A DNA stretch of 64,000 nucleotides. Origin: Macrocystis pyrifera (Eukaryota > Sar > Phaeophyceae > Laminariales > Laminariaceae). The position numbers were made by a program, and so were the translations under genes. The notes beneath the pieces were generated by a model. The model did no database searches and was not told the origin of the DNA. It saw only the letters and a list, made by a program, of their open reading frames with translations. Where the stretch lies: contig JASSKH010000006.1 in the NCBI GenBank assembly GCA_031763025.1, positions 12,893,979 through 12,957,978 of the forward strand. Reading direction: 5' to 3'. Positions within the stretch are counted from its first letter, which is position 1; each line of letters opens with the position of its first letter. Of this stretch, positions 33,840-45,052 are shown in pieces.

Positions 33840-34720
33840 TGCACACCACCGACGCAGGCATATTTCTACTCGTCTAACAGCCGTTTTCCTATCTTTGCGT
33901 CGAGCACGCAACGTCCGGTGGGTCGTACGGCCTGTTTATTGAACGACGAGCCTATTCGTATTTATGTGTGCCCCTGGGTCATGCAGGGTTGCCATCCCAC
34001 AGCTTCCTGCCACCTGATCGTGCGCACCCTACGTATGCTCGAACATTTCTATCGGTGGATCGGTATGAGCGTCTGCACCCGGCGGTGGCTACGCAACTGC
34101 TTGAAGAGCCAAGCACGGAAAACGTCGCGGCAGACGATCCGGTGGCCCACCATCACGTTGCCCTTGCCAGAAGGGCCCGGCATCGCCGTCAGCGTCGACC
34201 ACTTCGGCCCCGTTGACGCCTCGAAAAAATACCTACAACTTGCTTTTCATTGATTTTTTCAGTCGCCGAGTCGACATGTACGCCGTCACAGCGGCTGCGT
34301 TCACTGCTGAGAGCACGACCAACATTCTCATTAACCGCTATATTCCCCTCTGGGGATGCCCGCGCAACATCTTCTCGAACAACGGCTTGCAGTTCTGCTC
34401 CAAGCTTTCGCACGCCGTTTATCAGCTTCTCAGGGTTCGGAAAATTGCCACCAGCTCCTACCACCAAAACGGCAACGATGGGGTGGAAGGTGTAGACCAC
34501 ACGATGGCCCTGATGCTGGCAAGGTCGTCAACGAGCTCCAAAACAACTGGGATGAGCAGCTCCCTCATGTCGTATTTGCGTACAACAATTCCGTCAGCGC
34601 CGCCACGGGTTTGACTCCCAACGAAGGCCGTATGAGTCGGCTGCCATGCCTCCCCCTCACGATTTTCGAACGTGCTGGAGTCGCCGGCCACCAGAGTTTG
34701 GCCCGCGATCACCTAGCGTA
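33840..34720 (+). pseudogene. Integrase region of the Ty3/gypsy fossil
   Basis: Integrase core segments are recognisable: AVSVDHFGPVDASKKYLQL, FIDFFSRRVDMYAVTAAAFT, LWGCPRNIFSNNGLQFCSKL and ATSSYHQNGNDGVEGV. An upstream segment near 33830-34130 occupies the place of the zinc-binding domain. In the living family this protein inserts the DNA copy. Confidence 0.75.
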
Positions 34721-34999
34721 CTGCGATTTGGCGAAGGACCGCCAACAACGCGCGTACGGTGTCGTTCGCGAACACCACGCCCTCACTGTTGCTCGAGTGA
34801 ACCGCCGCAACTCCGCCCTTTCCGACGCACTGCGTCCAGTCCAGAAATTCGCCGTTCGTGGCTGGGCATGGGTGTACAACATGGCGGACACCATCCGCCA
34901 GAGCGCGAAGCCTGACACGGACGCCAAGGTCCTCAAGGCCAAACTCTCACTCCAACTGGACGGGCCCCTACAAAGTCCTCGCAGTTGGCCCCTGCTGCT

Positions 35000-35820
35000 T
35001 GGCGGGCACGCCGGACGGACCTCCTCTCGGGATCAAGCTCCCGTATGTGGGTCTTCTTTCCGATATTCCCGGTGCTGATGCTTGCCGGTGCGTATCAGTT
35101 CAACGCTACAAGCCCTGTGCCAACCCCCACGACCGTGGTAACATGCTGAAGTATTTGCCCGCGGGATTGACGCAATACGTGCTCAACAGCTTCTCCAAGA
35201 AATCCCCCCCGTACCATGTCACCCAGGATGACATTTCGACCCGTCTTCAGCGACTCGAAGTGGAAAAGATTGCCGGACACCAATCGGTCCAAGGCCGAGG
35301 TGGCGTCATCGCGGTAATGCACGAGACGCACTGAACAGAACTATCCCGACCATCCTGGGAGCGAGAAAATGGCCTTCAGCTTTCTCGCCACGAACTTATG
35401 CGCTACTTGACCGGCACCCCGAACCAGCACCGCCAAACCAACCGCCTGTACCGCCGGATGAGAATTGGCGCGGAACAGCGGGAGCTCTCTCGGAGTAACG
35501 GCGAGCGGTTTCTGGCACCTGGTTATGGCTGCGTATCGCACGCCGATTGGCTTCGCCGAAAATGCACACCGTTCTTCCCAACGGGGCCCACGTTCGGTAC
35601 ATGGGCGACGACGGTCTGTGGTGGCTCAGGAAAATCAGCGCGACTACGCCAACGGATGGGGTATATTTGGCTCGGTTTTTGGACGACCCAGGATCGATCA
35701 AGCAACCTCTTTCTCCGGCGCGCTACACGACTTCGACGAGCACTGTACGAGGTTTTGGCTGTCTGCAAATACACTTGGCAAGCGCGTTTGCACGGGGGGT
35801 CCATCGCAACGTAGATGAGT
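35000..35820 (+). pseudogene. Pol C-terminal region of the Ty3/gypsy fossil
   Basis: After the integrase tail come segments including NMLKYLPAGLTQYVL and GAHVRYMGDDGLWWLRKI with SPARYTTSTSTV. I recall similar C-terminal stretches from brown-algal retroelements; this is unverified memory. A Tudor/chromo-like reading of the GDDGLWW segment is only a guess. Confidence 0.5.
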
Positions 35821-36522
35821 CTTGAGGCGCCGCCGTGGATAGCTAGTTTTTCGCTTCTCGGCTGCACTCGATTTTTTTTTCTTGCTGTTTTCCCGGACTT
35901 TGCGGGGTGGTCTTCTATTTTTTGACGTTTTCCGGGTTTTCGGATAGAGTTTTTTCTGCTCGGTATGTCACTAGTTTGTGTTCTTGGGCTGGAATGGGGA
36001 GGGTTGTGCATATTTTGTCCTGCGAACCCCCCCGCTAAATGTCGGGGGTGGCCTGGGTGATTGGGTCACTTTTGTGGCACAGGACACGTTTCCGGAGTTG
36101 TGGGCTGGGCTTAGGTGGTTCTTGGTGTTTTCCTGTTTATTTTTCTTCTTGTTCTACCGACCCCCCCCCGCTCGGGACCTGGGGGCGATCTGGATAAAAA
36201 GACAACACCTAGTGGGGAATAGGAACGCCTCGTTTTTGTGTTCACTTTTTGCTTTTCCGTAGACACTTTCTCGCCCTCCCCGCGTTGCGGGTGGCTTGGC
36301 GATAGCTTTCGTTGACGATTCGTTCCAGTCCCTTCAGGTTAGGCCTTCCTTTCTTTCTCTTTTTTGACGTACCTTGCCGGCAGCGTTGCCTTGCCGTTCA
36401 GAGATGTGGGAGTTGGTTTTGAGGAGCCGCATCTTCGACCCATGTTCTAGTTCGTGGAACCGAGTTTCCACGAATTTCCCCATGATTCTGCATATATGGC
36501 CCATCAGAGTGGGCTAGTGTTA

Positions 36523-36660
36523 TGGTACTGCTTAGAAAGAGACGGAAAGCCCGGTAAGTACCTGGGTCCAAGCATTGGGATCGTATTTGTAGTACTTGGG
36601 AGGCGTATCTTAGACGGAAAACCAGGGGTTTTCCCAGCGAGGTACAAGCTTGGGTCTCAG
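36523..36660 (+). repeat. 3' LTR-like direct repeat of the Ty3/gypsy fossil
   Basis: Partner of 25317-25460. The similarity fades after AGCTTGGGTCTCAG. Upstream sequence to about 36390 may belong to the same LTR but has no match at the 5' side. Confidence 0.55.
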
Positions 36661-36867
36661 TCTCCGTGTGCACGAAAGGAATTAAGGTGTCCCGACCTTG
36701 ATCTTAACAGAGATCACCGTTGGCACTTTTTCTATCCAAATGAGGTGAATATGATTGCGAATCGAAAAAACGCTTTTTTCAATCCGATCGGGCGTTTCGA
36801 TCGTGTTTGACCAAGTTGGATCGAAAAAGTGCGGATTGAAATTCCCTCTATCTGGGTGTCTAGGGAA

Positions 36868-36981
36868 GCGAGAAACACCCCCGGAGAGATCTTCTTGGAG
36901 AGAGACCCGACACATTCTGAGGCAAGAAAGACCTATTTCCAACCTTTATGGGGCAAACGCTCAGGCGAACGTGCTGAATGT
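36868..36981. repeat. Outer inverted repeat, right
   Basis: Partner of 25175-25283 in opposite orientation (AGAAACACCCCCGGAGAGAT, CATTCTGAGGCAAGAAAG). Either a second element class carried the retrotransposon, or two solo fragments of another repeat happen to flank it. Confidence 0.55.
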
Positions 36982-36985
36982 TTCG

Positions 36986-38394
36986 CTTCAGCTGGGTGCA
37001 CATCCGACGGCATAAGAACTGGCCTCACAATATATGTTGGCTAGCTTGCCAGCAGGTACGCCTCTCTGTCAGCCAACTTCACACGATCGCATAAGGGGTT
37101 ACACGGGCGGTCTTTATACTTTCTCTCCGGCTCGCGTTCATCTCGTTTTCGTCGTGGTATGTAGGTAAGAACGGGTTCCAGAAAAAAACGTAACATTCCA
37201 CCTTCGGGCAATAGCACACAATGGTTATACTTGAAGTCACAACACAGAGCATATATCCACGTGACCGCATTAACAAGGGAAACACCCATCGGTGAAGCTG
37301 TTTTAGGCGCGCGAGTTGTAGTTCGTGAGATACGGGATTTGTTCGTATTACGTGCGGGGGCGCTGTTGCATAGGGATTTAAGTTGTCATTTCCAAAACCC
37401 ATATGATCCTCCTTTGAAAAAGTTAGGCCATAAATCGGTCAATTCGTCGAATATTTCAACGCTAGACCTACTTGTTGACATGATCATATCAACAACGGGA
37501 AGCTGTCCGTGACACCTGTCTAGTTCTGCGAGCCGTCTAAGGCATAATGCTGCTAAAATAAACGACTGCCAATGTCCTGGAACAACGTATTGAGCTCCTT
37601 CGAAACGCTAGGGGTACTTACTTCCACGGAAATAATTGCGCCCTGGTTGAAGGAGTTTTAAGAGTTGGAAGTTTGGCAAGGATATTCTCGAAAAAACGAA
37701 GTGTCGGCCATTTTTCCTATATTTGTTATTCCGTGCGTAGTTTTGGGTCAAAGTTGACGAAAAATATGTTGAAGAAAAAAACGTTGTAAACGTACCACCA
37801 TGAAAGAAAAAAACATTTTTTTAAAAACAGACCAGCGCTATGTTTTTCTGCATCATGTGGTCATGAAGAACGTCCCTGCCATATTTCCTTTTTCAACTCT
37901 TCTTCGATCACGGCGCGAACGTTTGAACACGCTGGCTGTCGCTGGAATCAGCTTATAGTTATTTTCAACGGTGACCGCTCTCGATCGTACTCTATAATAG
38001 CTCGGTCACCGACAAACCATCATTATTTCGAACACCGGCAGGCAAACAAGCGCTTTAGTACATACCTGGTATATATGTATCTGCATCTCGTGATGTCCAC
38101 TTGCGGCAAGCAAACAAACACAAAATAAATGCGCTCATGAAATTATCCGAATTTGCCATTCTGTTCCATCCAGCTATCCAGCCATCTCCCTTTTATTGCA
38201 TGTTTGCCCTGTTTCTCCAGCCTTCTCTCTTTCTTTCGTAACTCAGAGCCGGCCTCACCTATAATAGGGGGCACCCACCCCTCCCTTCACCCCCCGAGCT
38301 ACGGAGGTACGCGACTACCACTACTGCGCCAGTGTCCCTTGTCCCTTTTCGAATTGTAGGTACTCATCTCTCTCTAAAAAAGGCGTAACCCTAG
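36986..38394. other. No recognised gene
   Basis: Overlapping short frames on both strands at 37079-37512 have no motif I know. A ~45-bp segment near 38219-38260 (TTTCGTAACTCAGAGCCGGC) resembles the T/C-rich tail side of SINE family 2 at about 40020-40060, so a SINE remnant is possible. The rest is unassigned. Confidence 0.35.
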
Positions 38395-38735
38395 GTGGGA
38401 TATGTATGATCTGCATGATCTGTACAGGTTTGCCGAACGTGATATGTAGGATCTGTGGAATCTATATCACATTTCACCGATAGGATCTGTATTATCAAGA
38501 TCTTTCACGCATGTTTGTGTATAGGTGGGATCTGTATTGTCTAGGTATTTCACTCGTACTTGCGATAGTGGGATCTGCATGATCTGTATATGATCTGCAC
38601 ATATTTGCCGGGTAGAATATGTATGATCTGCATTATCTGCACATTTTTTCCCCCGGGGTAGGATCTGTGTGATCTAGATCTTGCACACAACTTCTCCATA
38701 TCAGCCACAAAGGACCTAGATCATGTAGATCATGT
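38395..38735. repeat. GATC-rich degenerate repeat D2, copy 1
   Basis: Built of variants of GGATCTGTATGATCTGCATG and CTAGATCTT, about five loose units of ~60-65 bp. Related sequence occurs at 48665-48870 and 59985-60240. There is no coding capacity. The dense GATC content (many per 100 bp) is striking. Confidence 0.6.
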
Positions 38736-38749
38736 TCTGCCTGAGGCGT

Positions 38750-38827
38750 GGAGTTTTACTTCCTCGTGGTCCTCTTGGCGGACGTCCAACTCATGACGTA
38801 CACCCACGGCGGGCAAACGGGCGCAGG
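38750..38827 (+). CDS. Possible small exon of a membrane protein
   Basis: A frame reading VEFYFLVVLLADVQLMTYT with HGGQTGAG is hydrophobic and sits between a possible acceptor (CCTGAG|GCG) and a plausible donor (GCGCAG|GTACGAG). No family is recognised and the neighbouring exons are unknown. It could equally be chance. Confidence 0.2.
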
Positions 38828-40009
38828 TACGAGAATCCGAGCAGCTTGCTCGGCATCTCTGCCCCTCCCCCCCCGCCCCCCCCCCCCCCCCCAGTGCCAG
38901 TATCGCCCTCACCAGCACAGCCCCTTTCCTTCCTTGTATATATTTTCACCCCTTCAACTTGACTTCTATTCCCGGTTGGCCTATGCCTCCTTCTCTGCCT
39001 CCACCCGCCCGTCGCTCCGCGCACAGACGTTAGCTACATTTCCCTTCCGTTAACAGTAAACCTCACCGGATATCCCATTCTCCTCCACGCAAGCTGTACA
39101 TCCGGGTACAAAGAACGCTCTTAATAGCAGCAGCAGGCACATACCAGGCCCCGGATATGCATGCCAGTTCCAGGCCATTCCACACCACAACCCCCCCCCC
39201 CCCCCTCTCCCTCCCCTTTTGGTTCCCGCCTTTCATCACTGCTATATATGTACGACTATAGGACCCCCAGATGCATCAACGAACGGTCCCCTCGCTCGAT
39301 GCTCGCCCCCGCTTTCTGTACGTCCTCCCCGGTAGGTCTCACCTCACCGCCTTGACTCCAACTGACCTACGGTACCGGCCCTCAAAAACGAAACCGGAGT
39401 ACTGGCCTATGCCCGATCTCTTATTTGAGAAAGGGTGTGTTATGCTAACGTTAGTACAGTCGCTGCCGAGAAGCTCTTGTTTCCCTGGAAATCTCAGGTA
39501 GGCTACCTACTACGTTTCTTGTGGGGGGGGGTTCTCATGAAGAGCCTGGTAGTGCTGTATGTGGTAATTGCTCGTGGTACGGAATATGGTGGCCGCCACC
39601 ACAGTTTGTTTTGTTCAAGCTCTGGAGAGGAAAGTCACATATTTACAAGGAGAGCCAACCATTATACCAGCTCTGCGACCTCGCTCGCTCAAGTGACGAA
39701 AAATACCACCAGGATGGCCATTTGCTCCGACTTATCTTTCGTCCTTGCGGGTTGATAACTGTTCAACAGCGACAGCGCCCCCTTGTTCGTTAGCGAAGAA
39801 CTTTGTATATCTCTAGAAAAAAGGAAAAAAAAAAAACACGCTGTTTGGAAAAACTCTCTTCGCCAATAGCCTTCGTGAAAATGTCCTGTCCGCCAGCTGA
39901 TCTTCTGTCTGGAGAATGTCGTCGGTGGGAGGGTGAACTGAGACCGAAGAAAGGTACCTCTTTTGATCGAACTTGGTGTTTTCTTACTTCCCATGTAATG
40001 TGTCCGCGC
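38828..40009. other. Unassigned C-rich sequence
   Basis: Contains long C-runs at about 38868-38892 and 39190-39206. Open frames on both strands follow from the composition. No convincing exon or repeat family is seen. Confidence 0.35.
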
Positions 40010-40252
40010 TTCATTTCTCTCTCTCTTCTAGTCGTAACTCAGATCCAGGTTCACATAGCAGCCTCTTCTCCCCCCTACCCACCACGGAACGCGTGCCTTG
40101 CATTTTTATCGCGAGAAAGATTCGGTATTTTTTTCCCTCGTCAACTCGCGTCTAATTGTGTCTACCCACGCTGCAACCGGCGCTCTCGGCAGACTTGGCG
40201 TCCTCTCAAAATACAAGTATGTAATAAAGGATACAAACCACTGAGCTACTAG
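40010..40252 (-). mobile_element. SINE family 2 copy (tRNA-like head)
   Basis: Read on the minus strand: AGTAGCTCAGTGGTTTGTAT (a perfect polymerase III A-box, TAGCTCAGTGG), then CCGAGAGCGCCGGTTGCAGC, GACGCGAGTTGACGAGGGAA, TCTCGCGATAAAAATGCAAG, GCACGCGTTCC and a GA-rich tail (AGAAGAGAGAGAG). The core order matches SINE family 1 (GAGAGCG ... CGACGAG ... GGGAA ... GCGCGATAAAA ... GGCACG). Non-coding. Confidence 0.65.
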
Positions 40253-40294
40253 CGTAAGTCAGCGCTGACAGAGTAGCTCAGCGGGGTATCCTTT
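40228..40294. repeat. Palindrome of two tRNA-like SINE heads
   Basis: AAAGGATACAAACCACTGAG with CTACT is mirrored by AGTAGCTCAGCGGGGTATCC with TTT. Each arm includes the A-box motif TAGCTCAG, so two SINE family 2 copies meet head to head with about 20 bp between them. Confidence 0.7.
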
Positions 40295-40694
40295 AGAAAC
40301 GAACGTTCCTTACGTCCTGCCCTCGGCCGCATGTTAACGGTAAGCACCAAAGAGGCCGTACGTCTGTAAAACAACCCTAAACGCTTGCGTAGTTGGTATA
40401 CCAGTATGTGATACCCTCACAACAAGGAGCCGTATCTCTGTGATGCCGTGGTTACGCCGCACTCTCGGGAGGGATCAAGGGGGTGCAGCTGCATATGGCG
40501 GAAGAATTCCCAGGCACCTAGAACTGGAATGCCGATAAAGCAAAGGCTGTACACGGACATATTAGCGCACCAGCACCAGCTGCCGAGAGCGCCTACTGCA
40601 GCGTTGCTAAGCACAAGCCGACGAGAGTCGACGACCGAAGAAAGTGCTGAACCCTTCCCGCGATAAAAATGCAAGGCGTGTATCGCAATGGGGC
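40266..40694 (+). mobile_element. SINE family 2 copy, head-to-head partner
   Basis: Starts with AGTAGCTCAGCGGGGTATCC and ends with the family core in plus orientation: CCGAGAGCGCCTACTGCAGC, GACGAGAGTCGACGACCGAA, CCCGCGATAAAAATGCAAGG. About 180-200 bp between head and core have no match in the partner, so this copy carries extra sequence or is chimeric. Confidence 0.5.
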
Positions 40695-41065
40695 CGGGAG
40701 GAGGGGGCGTACTCGATATCGTGCATGGCCGTAGTCGTATGACCATAGATCCTGTCATTCCTACAGTATCGGGACGGAGTACATCGGGTACTCAACGACC
40801 AGGCAGACATTGCTTGCACCAAGCGCGAAGCGTCTCGGCGCATAGGGGGTGAGCTGCATCCTACGAACCACTTTTGAGGGAGATTTCCACATGGATGACA
40901 GCTTCAATTGAAACGCTTTATTCTCTGGTGCGGCCACCTCCAGAGACAGCAATGGGGGTACAATTTAACTGCCTCATGGGTGTCTTACCATAAACACTAC
41001 CGGTACGTGATACGGCAATTCTCCTTGCGCGTAGTAAAGGTTTTCCATCCCGCACAAACGATCTA
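40695..41065 (-). repeat. G-run-bounded repeat D3b, long copy
   Basis: After GGGAGGAGGGGGCGTACTCG comes ATCGTGCATGGCCGTAGTCG, GACGGAGTACATCGGGTACT, CAGGCAGACATTGCTTGCAC and a further block CTCTGGTGCGGCCACCTCCA to GCGTAGTAAAGGTTTTCC. The whole 370 bp is collinear with 58013-58380. The minus strand encodes the conserved peptide RLVQAMSAWS ... YGHTTTAMHDIEYAP, so this is the 3' end of a coding retroelement, probably a LINE related to LINE-2. Confidence 0.65.
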
Positions 41066-43595
41066 ACTCGATCGCCAGCTGTGACCGACCGCCAAAAAAA
41101 ATTAAAAAGGCACCCTGATTGTCTAGCTCACGTAGTGGGCGGGATGTTTTACAGTGTCGTTGCCAACCAATGCCAACCCAACTTATATATAATAGATACG
41201 GAGAGGGTAGGTTAGGACTAGGGGGGGAAATGAGAAAGGAAGGAGAAGATAAAAAACAGGATGGGAAAACAAAGCAATTCAACACAAAATCAAGCAAACA
41301 CTACTGTAGTAGTGCGCCCTTCGCAAGAGGGAAGGGAGCACAGTACAAGAAGATGACAACACACGGAAGATATTCCCGCGGCATATCGACGGATCAACAG
41401 GGTCTTCTGTGGGCAGGCGTGGGTCGTTTAGGGGGTCGTATATACTTCACGGGCCAACCTTCAAGGCGGCTATAAAGAGTGTTTTGTGGTCCGTGCGCCT
41501 TGCTATCACGAGAAGCCTACTCAAACGTAACAGAACTCGATAAACAGTAACGGTGTCGGTGATGAGCCATGTGATACATACAAACGTGGTGCAGCAGTAG
41601 CCAGTAGCCTACCAAAAGCGTGCCAGGTTTTCCGTACCCAACTTGCCAAACGTAGAGCAAGTATCCATCAATGTCCTCCGGTAAATATATAGAATCGCTG
41701 CTGTAGCTCGGTTACTCTAGAAACCCTTGCGATATATCTAGCGGCAACGCGTGTGTCCTGCCGGGTCAGTCGATACCTGGGAGTGGATACGCCCACTGGA
41801 TCACTTTTTTTGCGTTGCCTCATGTTTCCCCTCTCGTCGTTTTCCACCTATGACCCACAGAGCACCACATCTTAACGATACCTCAGTACAACATCACATA
41901 CGTCTTCTTAGCGGGGCCAACTAGCTCGCTTATCAGTTATCAGCTGCTCGCGGCAAGACTCTGGACTACAGTAGACCGCTCGTCACGCCTTGTCACAATG
42001 AAGCAATGGTGCGCGCACGAAGGATAAAATTCACGGGCTTTGTCGCACGCGTAGGAGAGGAGCGTATGCCGAGGAGGGTGATGTTCGGGGGTACGGTCGC
42101 AGGCACGGGCTAGTCCTTTGACCAGAAGAAAGTCTGAATGGGGCGCATCAAGGGAGGCCTGAAGGGGTTCGGCATCAAGTCCGAAGGGTGGCGCGGCGCA
42201 GCACAAAAGGCTAGCAGGTGGTTTCAATGGATCAGAGACGGCACGAAGGTCTACATGCAGAAATAGGATGACGCGGAAAAGTACTCTGCGGCGTAGCGAC
42301 ATTTGACGGCTGCAACTGCGACATGGACCGTTGCCACGAATACGAGCACGGGGGAGTAGAGAGGGGTGTACTAATGTTGGGGGGCATCCTGCCCAAAGGA
42401 CTTGCGTCTGGTTGTTGCCATCACCATCATGATACGTGCCTTTCCAGTGCCATGAGTAGTTAGCGAAGGCCCACCCGGACCCCCTCGCCCTTCTGTATGT
42501 CTTCGGTGCCTGCCTTTCGATATTCCCTATTATTCTCTCTGCCTGTCTATATTGTCAATATTTCTTGATTCTTCTCTTGCTTTCTGTCTTTCTCGCATTT
42601 TCCCGTTTCGCACTTTCGCTTGTTTTGCTTGTTGTTATACGCACGGGCGTATTCATAGCTACAAGAGAAGCTCTCTAGTTGGCGGATTCTATTTTTTTCG
42701 TGTTTTCGATTAGCCATTCCCCCCCGTCCCCCCCCCTCGTCTACCTGTTTCAAAGTGCGCAAGCCTTCTTAATTCTTGCGTGCTCCCCTACGGATTATAT
42801 TGCGTAATGCTGACGTACTTTTTTCCTTTCTCTTTGTATGCGGTCCCTTCGGAGTGGGTTGCAACTCGTGCAATGTATGTATTATACGGTGGATACGCAC
42901 GCTAACTTCACTGTTGCTTAATTATTCGAGTATACCATGTGTGCCAGATGTGATGTGTATTTCTTGTTCAATTGTTTCCTGAGGTACTATTTCTCTCCAG
43001 AACTATAGAGCCCTGTCCTGTGACCACCGACTGGGTTTTGGCAACGAGGTACTTAACAATGTAAGTAGAACAGCGACGACATCCGAACATTCCACTAATA
43101 GGTTCTAAACCTACGGTCCACGCAATGCCACGGTAGGAACGTTGCCTTATTTGCTGAGCTCCTCACAGTACGAGCTCAATATCTCACCCGAAACATCACG
43201 TCGAAGAAGTTTGTTCGTGCAACCCGACCATCATTTACATGACCTGCGTGGTTCCAAAACAATTATCTAGTATACTATTACTAGTACAAGTATCACGATT
43301 GGTAGTTTTTCACTTAAGAAGCTCAACTGATCAGAAAATATGGAGTCAAAATTTGCAACTCCTACCGTGGGATGAACCATCCATCAGGCACGTCAAGCAT
43401 AGACTACGCTTAAAGGCCTGGGCTGCCACCATTACCGCAAAGATTTATGACCTAATGCGTGATGAATGTTCAGCTTTGTGCCAGTGTTGATGGATCACCC
43501 AATGACTAGGCATTGACCCAAATACCACAGCTACATTTACGCATTGAAAAATGTTTGTATTGATATTGCTCTTAATAGTGAGAAGGAGTAAATAC
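41066..43595. other. No supported gene
   Basis: The longest frames (118 codons plus near 41119; 120 codons minus at 41940-42302) lack motifs and clear splice bounds. The minus frame at 41.9-42.3 kb has mixed protein-like composition and might be an exon, but I cannot support it. C-runs occur near 42718-42737. Confidence 0.3.
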
Positions 43596-43682
43596 CTTAA
43601 AAAGTGGCGCTGTGCGTGATGTTGTATCTCCTGTTGACCACAAACCCCCTGCGATCTTCTCGGGGTCGAAGTTCTGGGCGGA
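43596..43682 (-). CDS. Probable host exon (unknown protein)
   Basis: 29 codons in one open frame: SAQNFDPEKIAGGLWSTGDT then TSRTAPLFK. The donor is AAG|GTATTTAC at 43595. The upstream side is pyrimidine-rich (TCTTGTTTTTTCCAG), with AGs at both CCAG|CA and GCAG|TCC; the second keeps phase 0 with the exon at 43756-43900. I do not recognise the protein. The peptide looks natural and the splice signals are good, but the implied intron to the next exon (73 nt) is short for this window. Confidence 0.45.
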
Positions 43683-43755
43683 CTGCATTGCTGGAAAAAA
43701 CAAGACGAACGATGAACTGTCGAGTATACTGGGACTGCGAATGTGAGAGCCCAAC

Positions 43756-43900
43756 CTTCGCATCCATCTTCGCCGATAACGTCTCGGCAACTCCGTCGGC
43801 GTTGCAATAGTGCGGAAACCAAGCTGTGTAACGGCGAGAAACCCCGGGCTTGAGTGTTACAATGCCGTGCACCAGAATATGAAACTGTTCATCGAAAGGA
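43756..43900 (-). CDS. Probable host exon (unknown protein)
   Basis: Begins after CGGACAG|T and reads PFDEQFHILVHGIVTLKPGV, then SRRYTAWFPHYCNADGVAET and LSAKMDAK, ending at AAG|GTTGGG. The first base completes a codon from an earlier exon (phase 2 entry) and it ends in phase 0. No family is recognised. An earlier exon would lie at higher coordinates; the minus frame at 43912-44142 is not clearly it. Confidence 0.4.
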
Positions 43901-45052
43901 CTGTCCGAACTTTAATGAGAGGAGAGCCTCTTAGAATGATGGGCAGGGATCAAGCTGTCGGAAGCCCCCCGGCGAACCAGTTGGGGTGAGGAGGAGTGTC
44001 CCCGGCGGGAGAAGCCTTCCATTTGTGTGTGAAAACCCACCATGCACAGCGCGCACATTCTCTCGATACCCCCCAAAGAAGGGCACAGATAAACGTCAAG
44101 CGACCTGTACACATGCCACGTGCCGTATATCTTTCGAATCAACTATTTCCTTTACTCCTCGTGTGGGTGGGTAGAAAAACATCTTACCGAAGCTCACCGC
44201 ACTTCCATGTATGTTTCGTGTGTTGGTTTATCTCAGTTGCGATACCAAACTGTGCTGCCGTGACCACGGCAGCGCGAGCTTCTATCGCCTACGGACCTCG
44301 TTGCCTGTTATGCCAGCAAAAATTCTGGAAAGTGGAGGTTTATTGGTGCTTTGGAGAGCTGACGTGTGGAGCTTATGCCGTCAAACTTAAACAGCATGTG
44401 AGCCGGTCGCAGGTGCTGCTTTCCTGATCGACTTTGTGGCCTTAGGGTTGAAGCTTGTCGCAACATGGTGAACCCAAGTATATTTAGCGACTGGTGCAAG
44501 AGGGTATGCTTCATGCTCAGCATGCAAGGCCCAGTACACGCTAAGTTCTTGCCTCGGTGCAAAGCAAGGCTGGACGGCCTGAGGAAACGGAAAAGGCGGC
44601 AAGGTGGGAGCATTGCAAGAGCGACGAGTGGCTCCGCGATGTTTGCTTAGAACAACGACAAAAGAAGAGTGCACAGACACACGTTACGTTAAATGAAGGG
44701 CTTTTCGGCACTTCAGAAGGAGAGGGTAGGTCTCGCGTGCGAGTTGACGTATGCAGTTCAGAGACACTTCTTATTGGCTTCACGGTTCGACCGCTGTTTG
44801 TTTATTTGCTAGATGATTCGGACATCGTGGCTTGGAAAGATGCGCCAGACCCTCTCCGATGATTCGCAACAGACTATGGAACCCCGGTTTGTAGTATCCG
44901 TCGGCCAATCTACATGCCGCTGTTAGTGAAAACAGGAACACGGCCCCGACTAACAGCCAGGGCATACCCTATGTTCTATGACTTGTGCCCAATGCACCGA
45001 TTGATCGATATAGCAATTTCGTATTGCCAATAGCACCTGTTTGTTGTCTATG
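43901..45052. other. Unassigned, possibly intronic
   Basis: Short overlapping frames on both strands (44.3-44.9 kb) have no motifs and no consistent splice sites. No repeat family from elsewhere in the window is present. Confidence 0.3.

Larger units (their letters stand above)
25175..36985 (+). mobile_element. Ty3/gypsy LTR retrotransposon, fossil
   Basis: A long degraded element of the LTR class. Parts in order: partial terminal repeat (25317-25460), a gag-like region (about 25950-29400), protease (~30540-30620), reverse transcriptase (31600-32260), RNase H (32450-32770), integrase (33840-34720), C-terminal domain (35000-35815) and the second partial terminal repeat (36523-36660). RT-RNase H before integrase is the Ty3/gypsy order. 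It is broken in many places, certainly more than ten, and cannot be active. The two direct terminal segments differ at roughly one base in seven over their best 85 bp by eye, so the insertion is old. The outermost 110 bp on each side are inverted copies of each other, which is not usual for this family. Confidence 0.75.

Noticed and set aside
40266-40340. tRNA gene
   Set aside because: An A-box and a tRNA-like start are present but no acceptor stem or cloverleaf closes; it is better explained as a SINE head.
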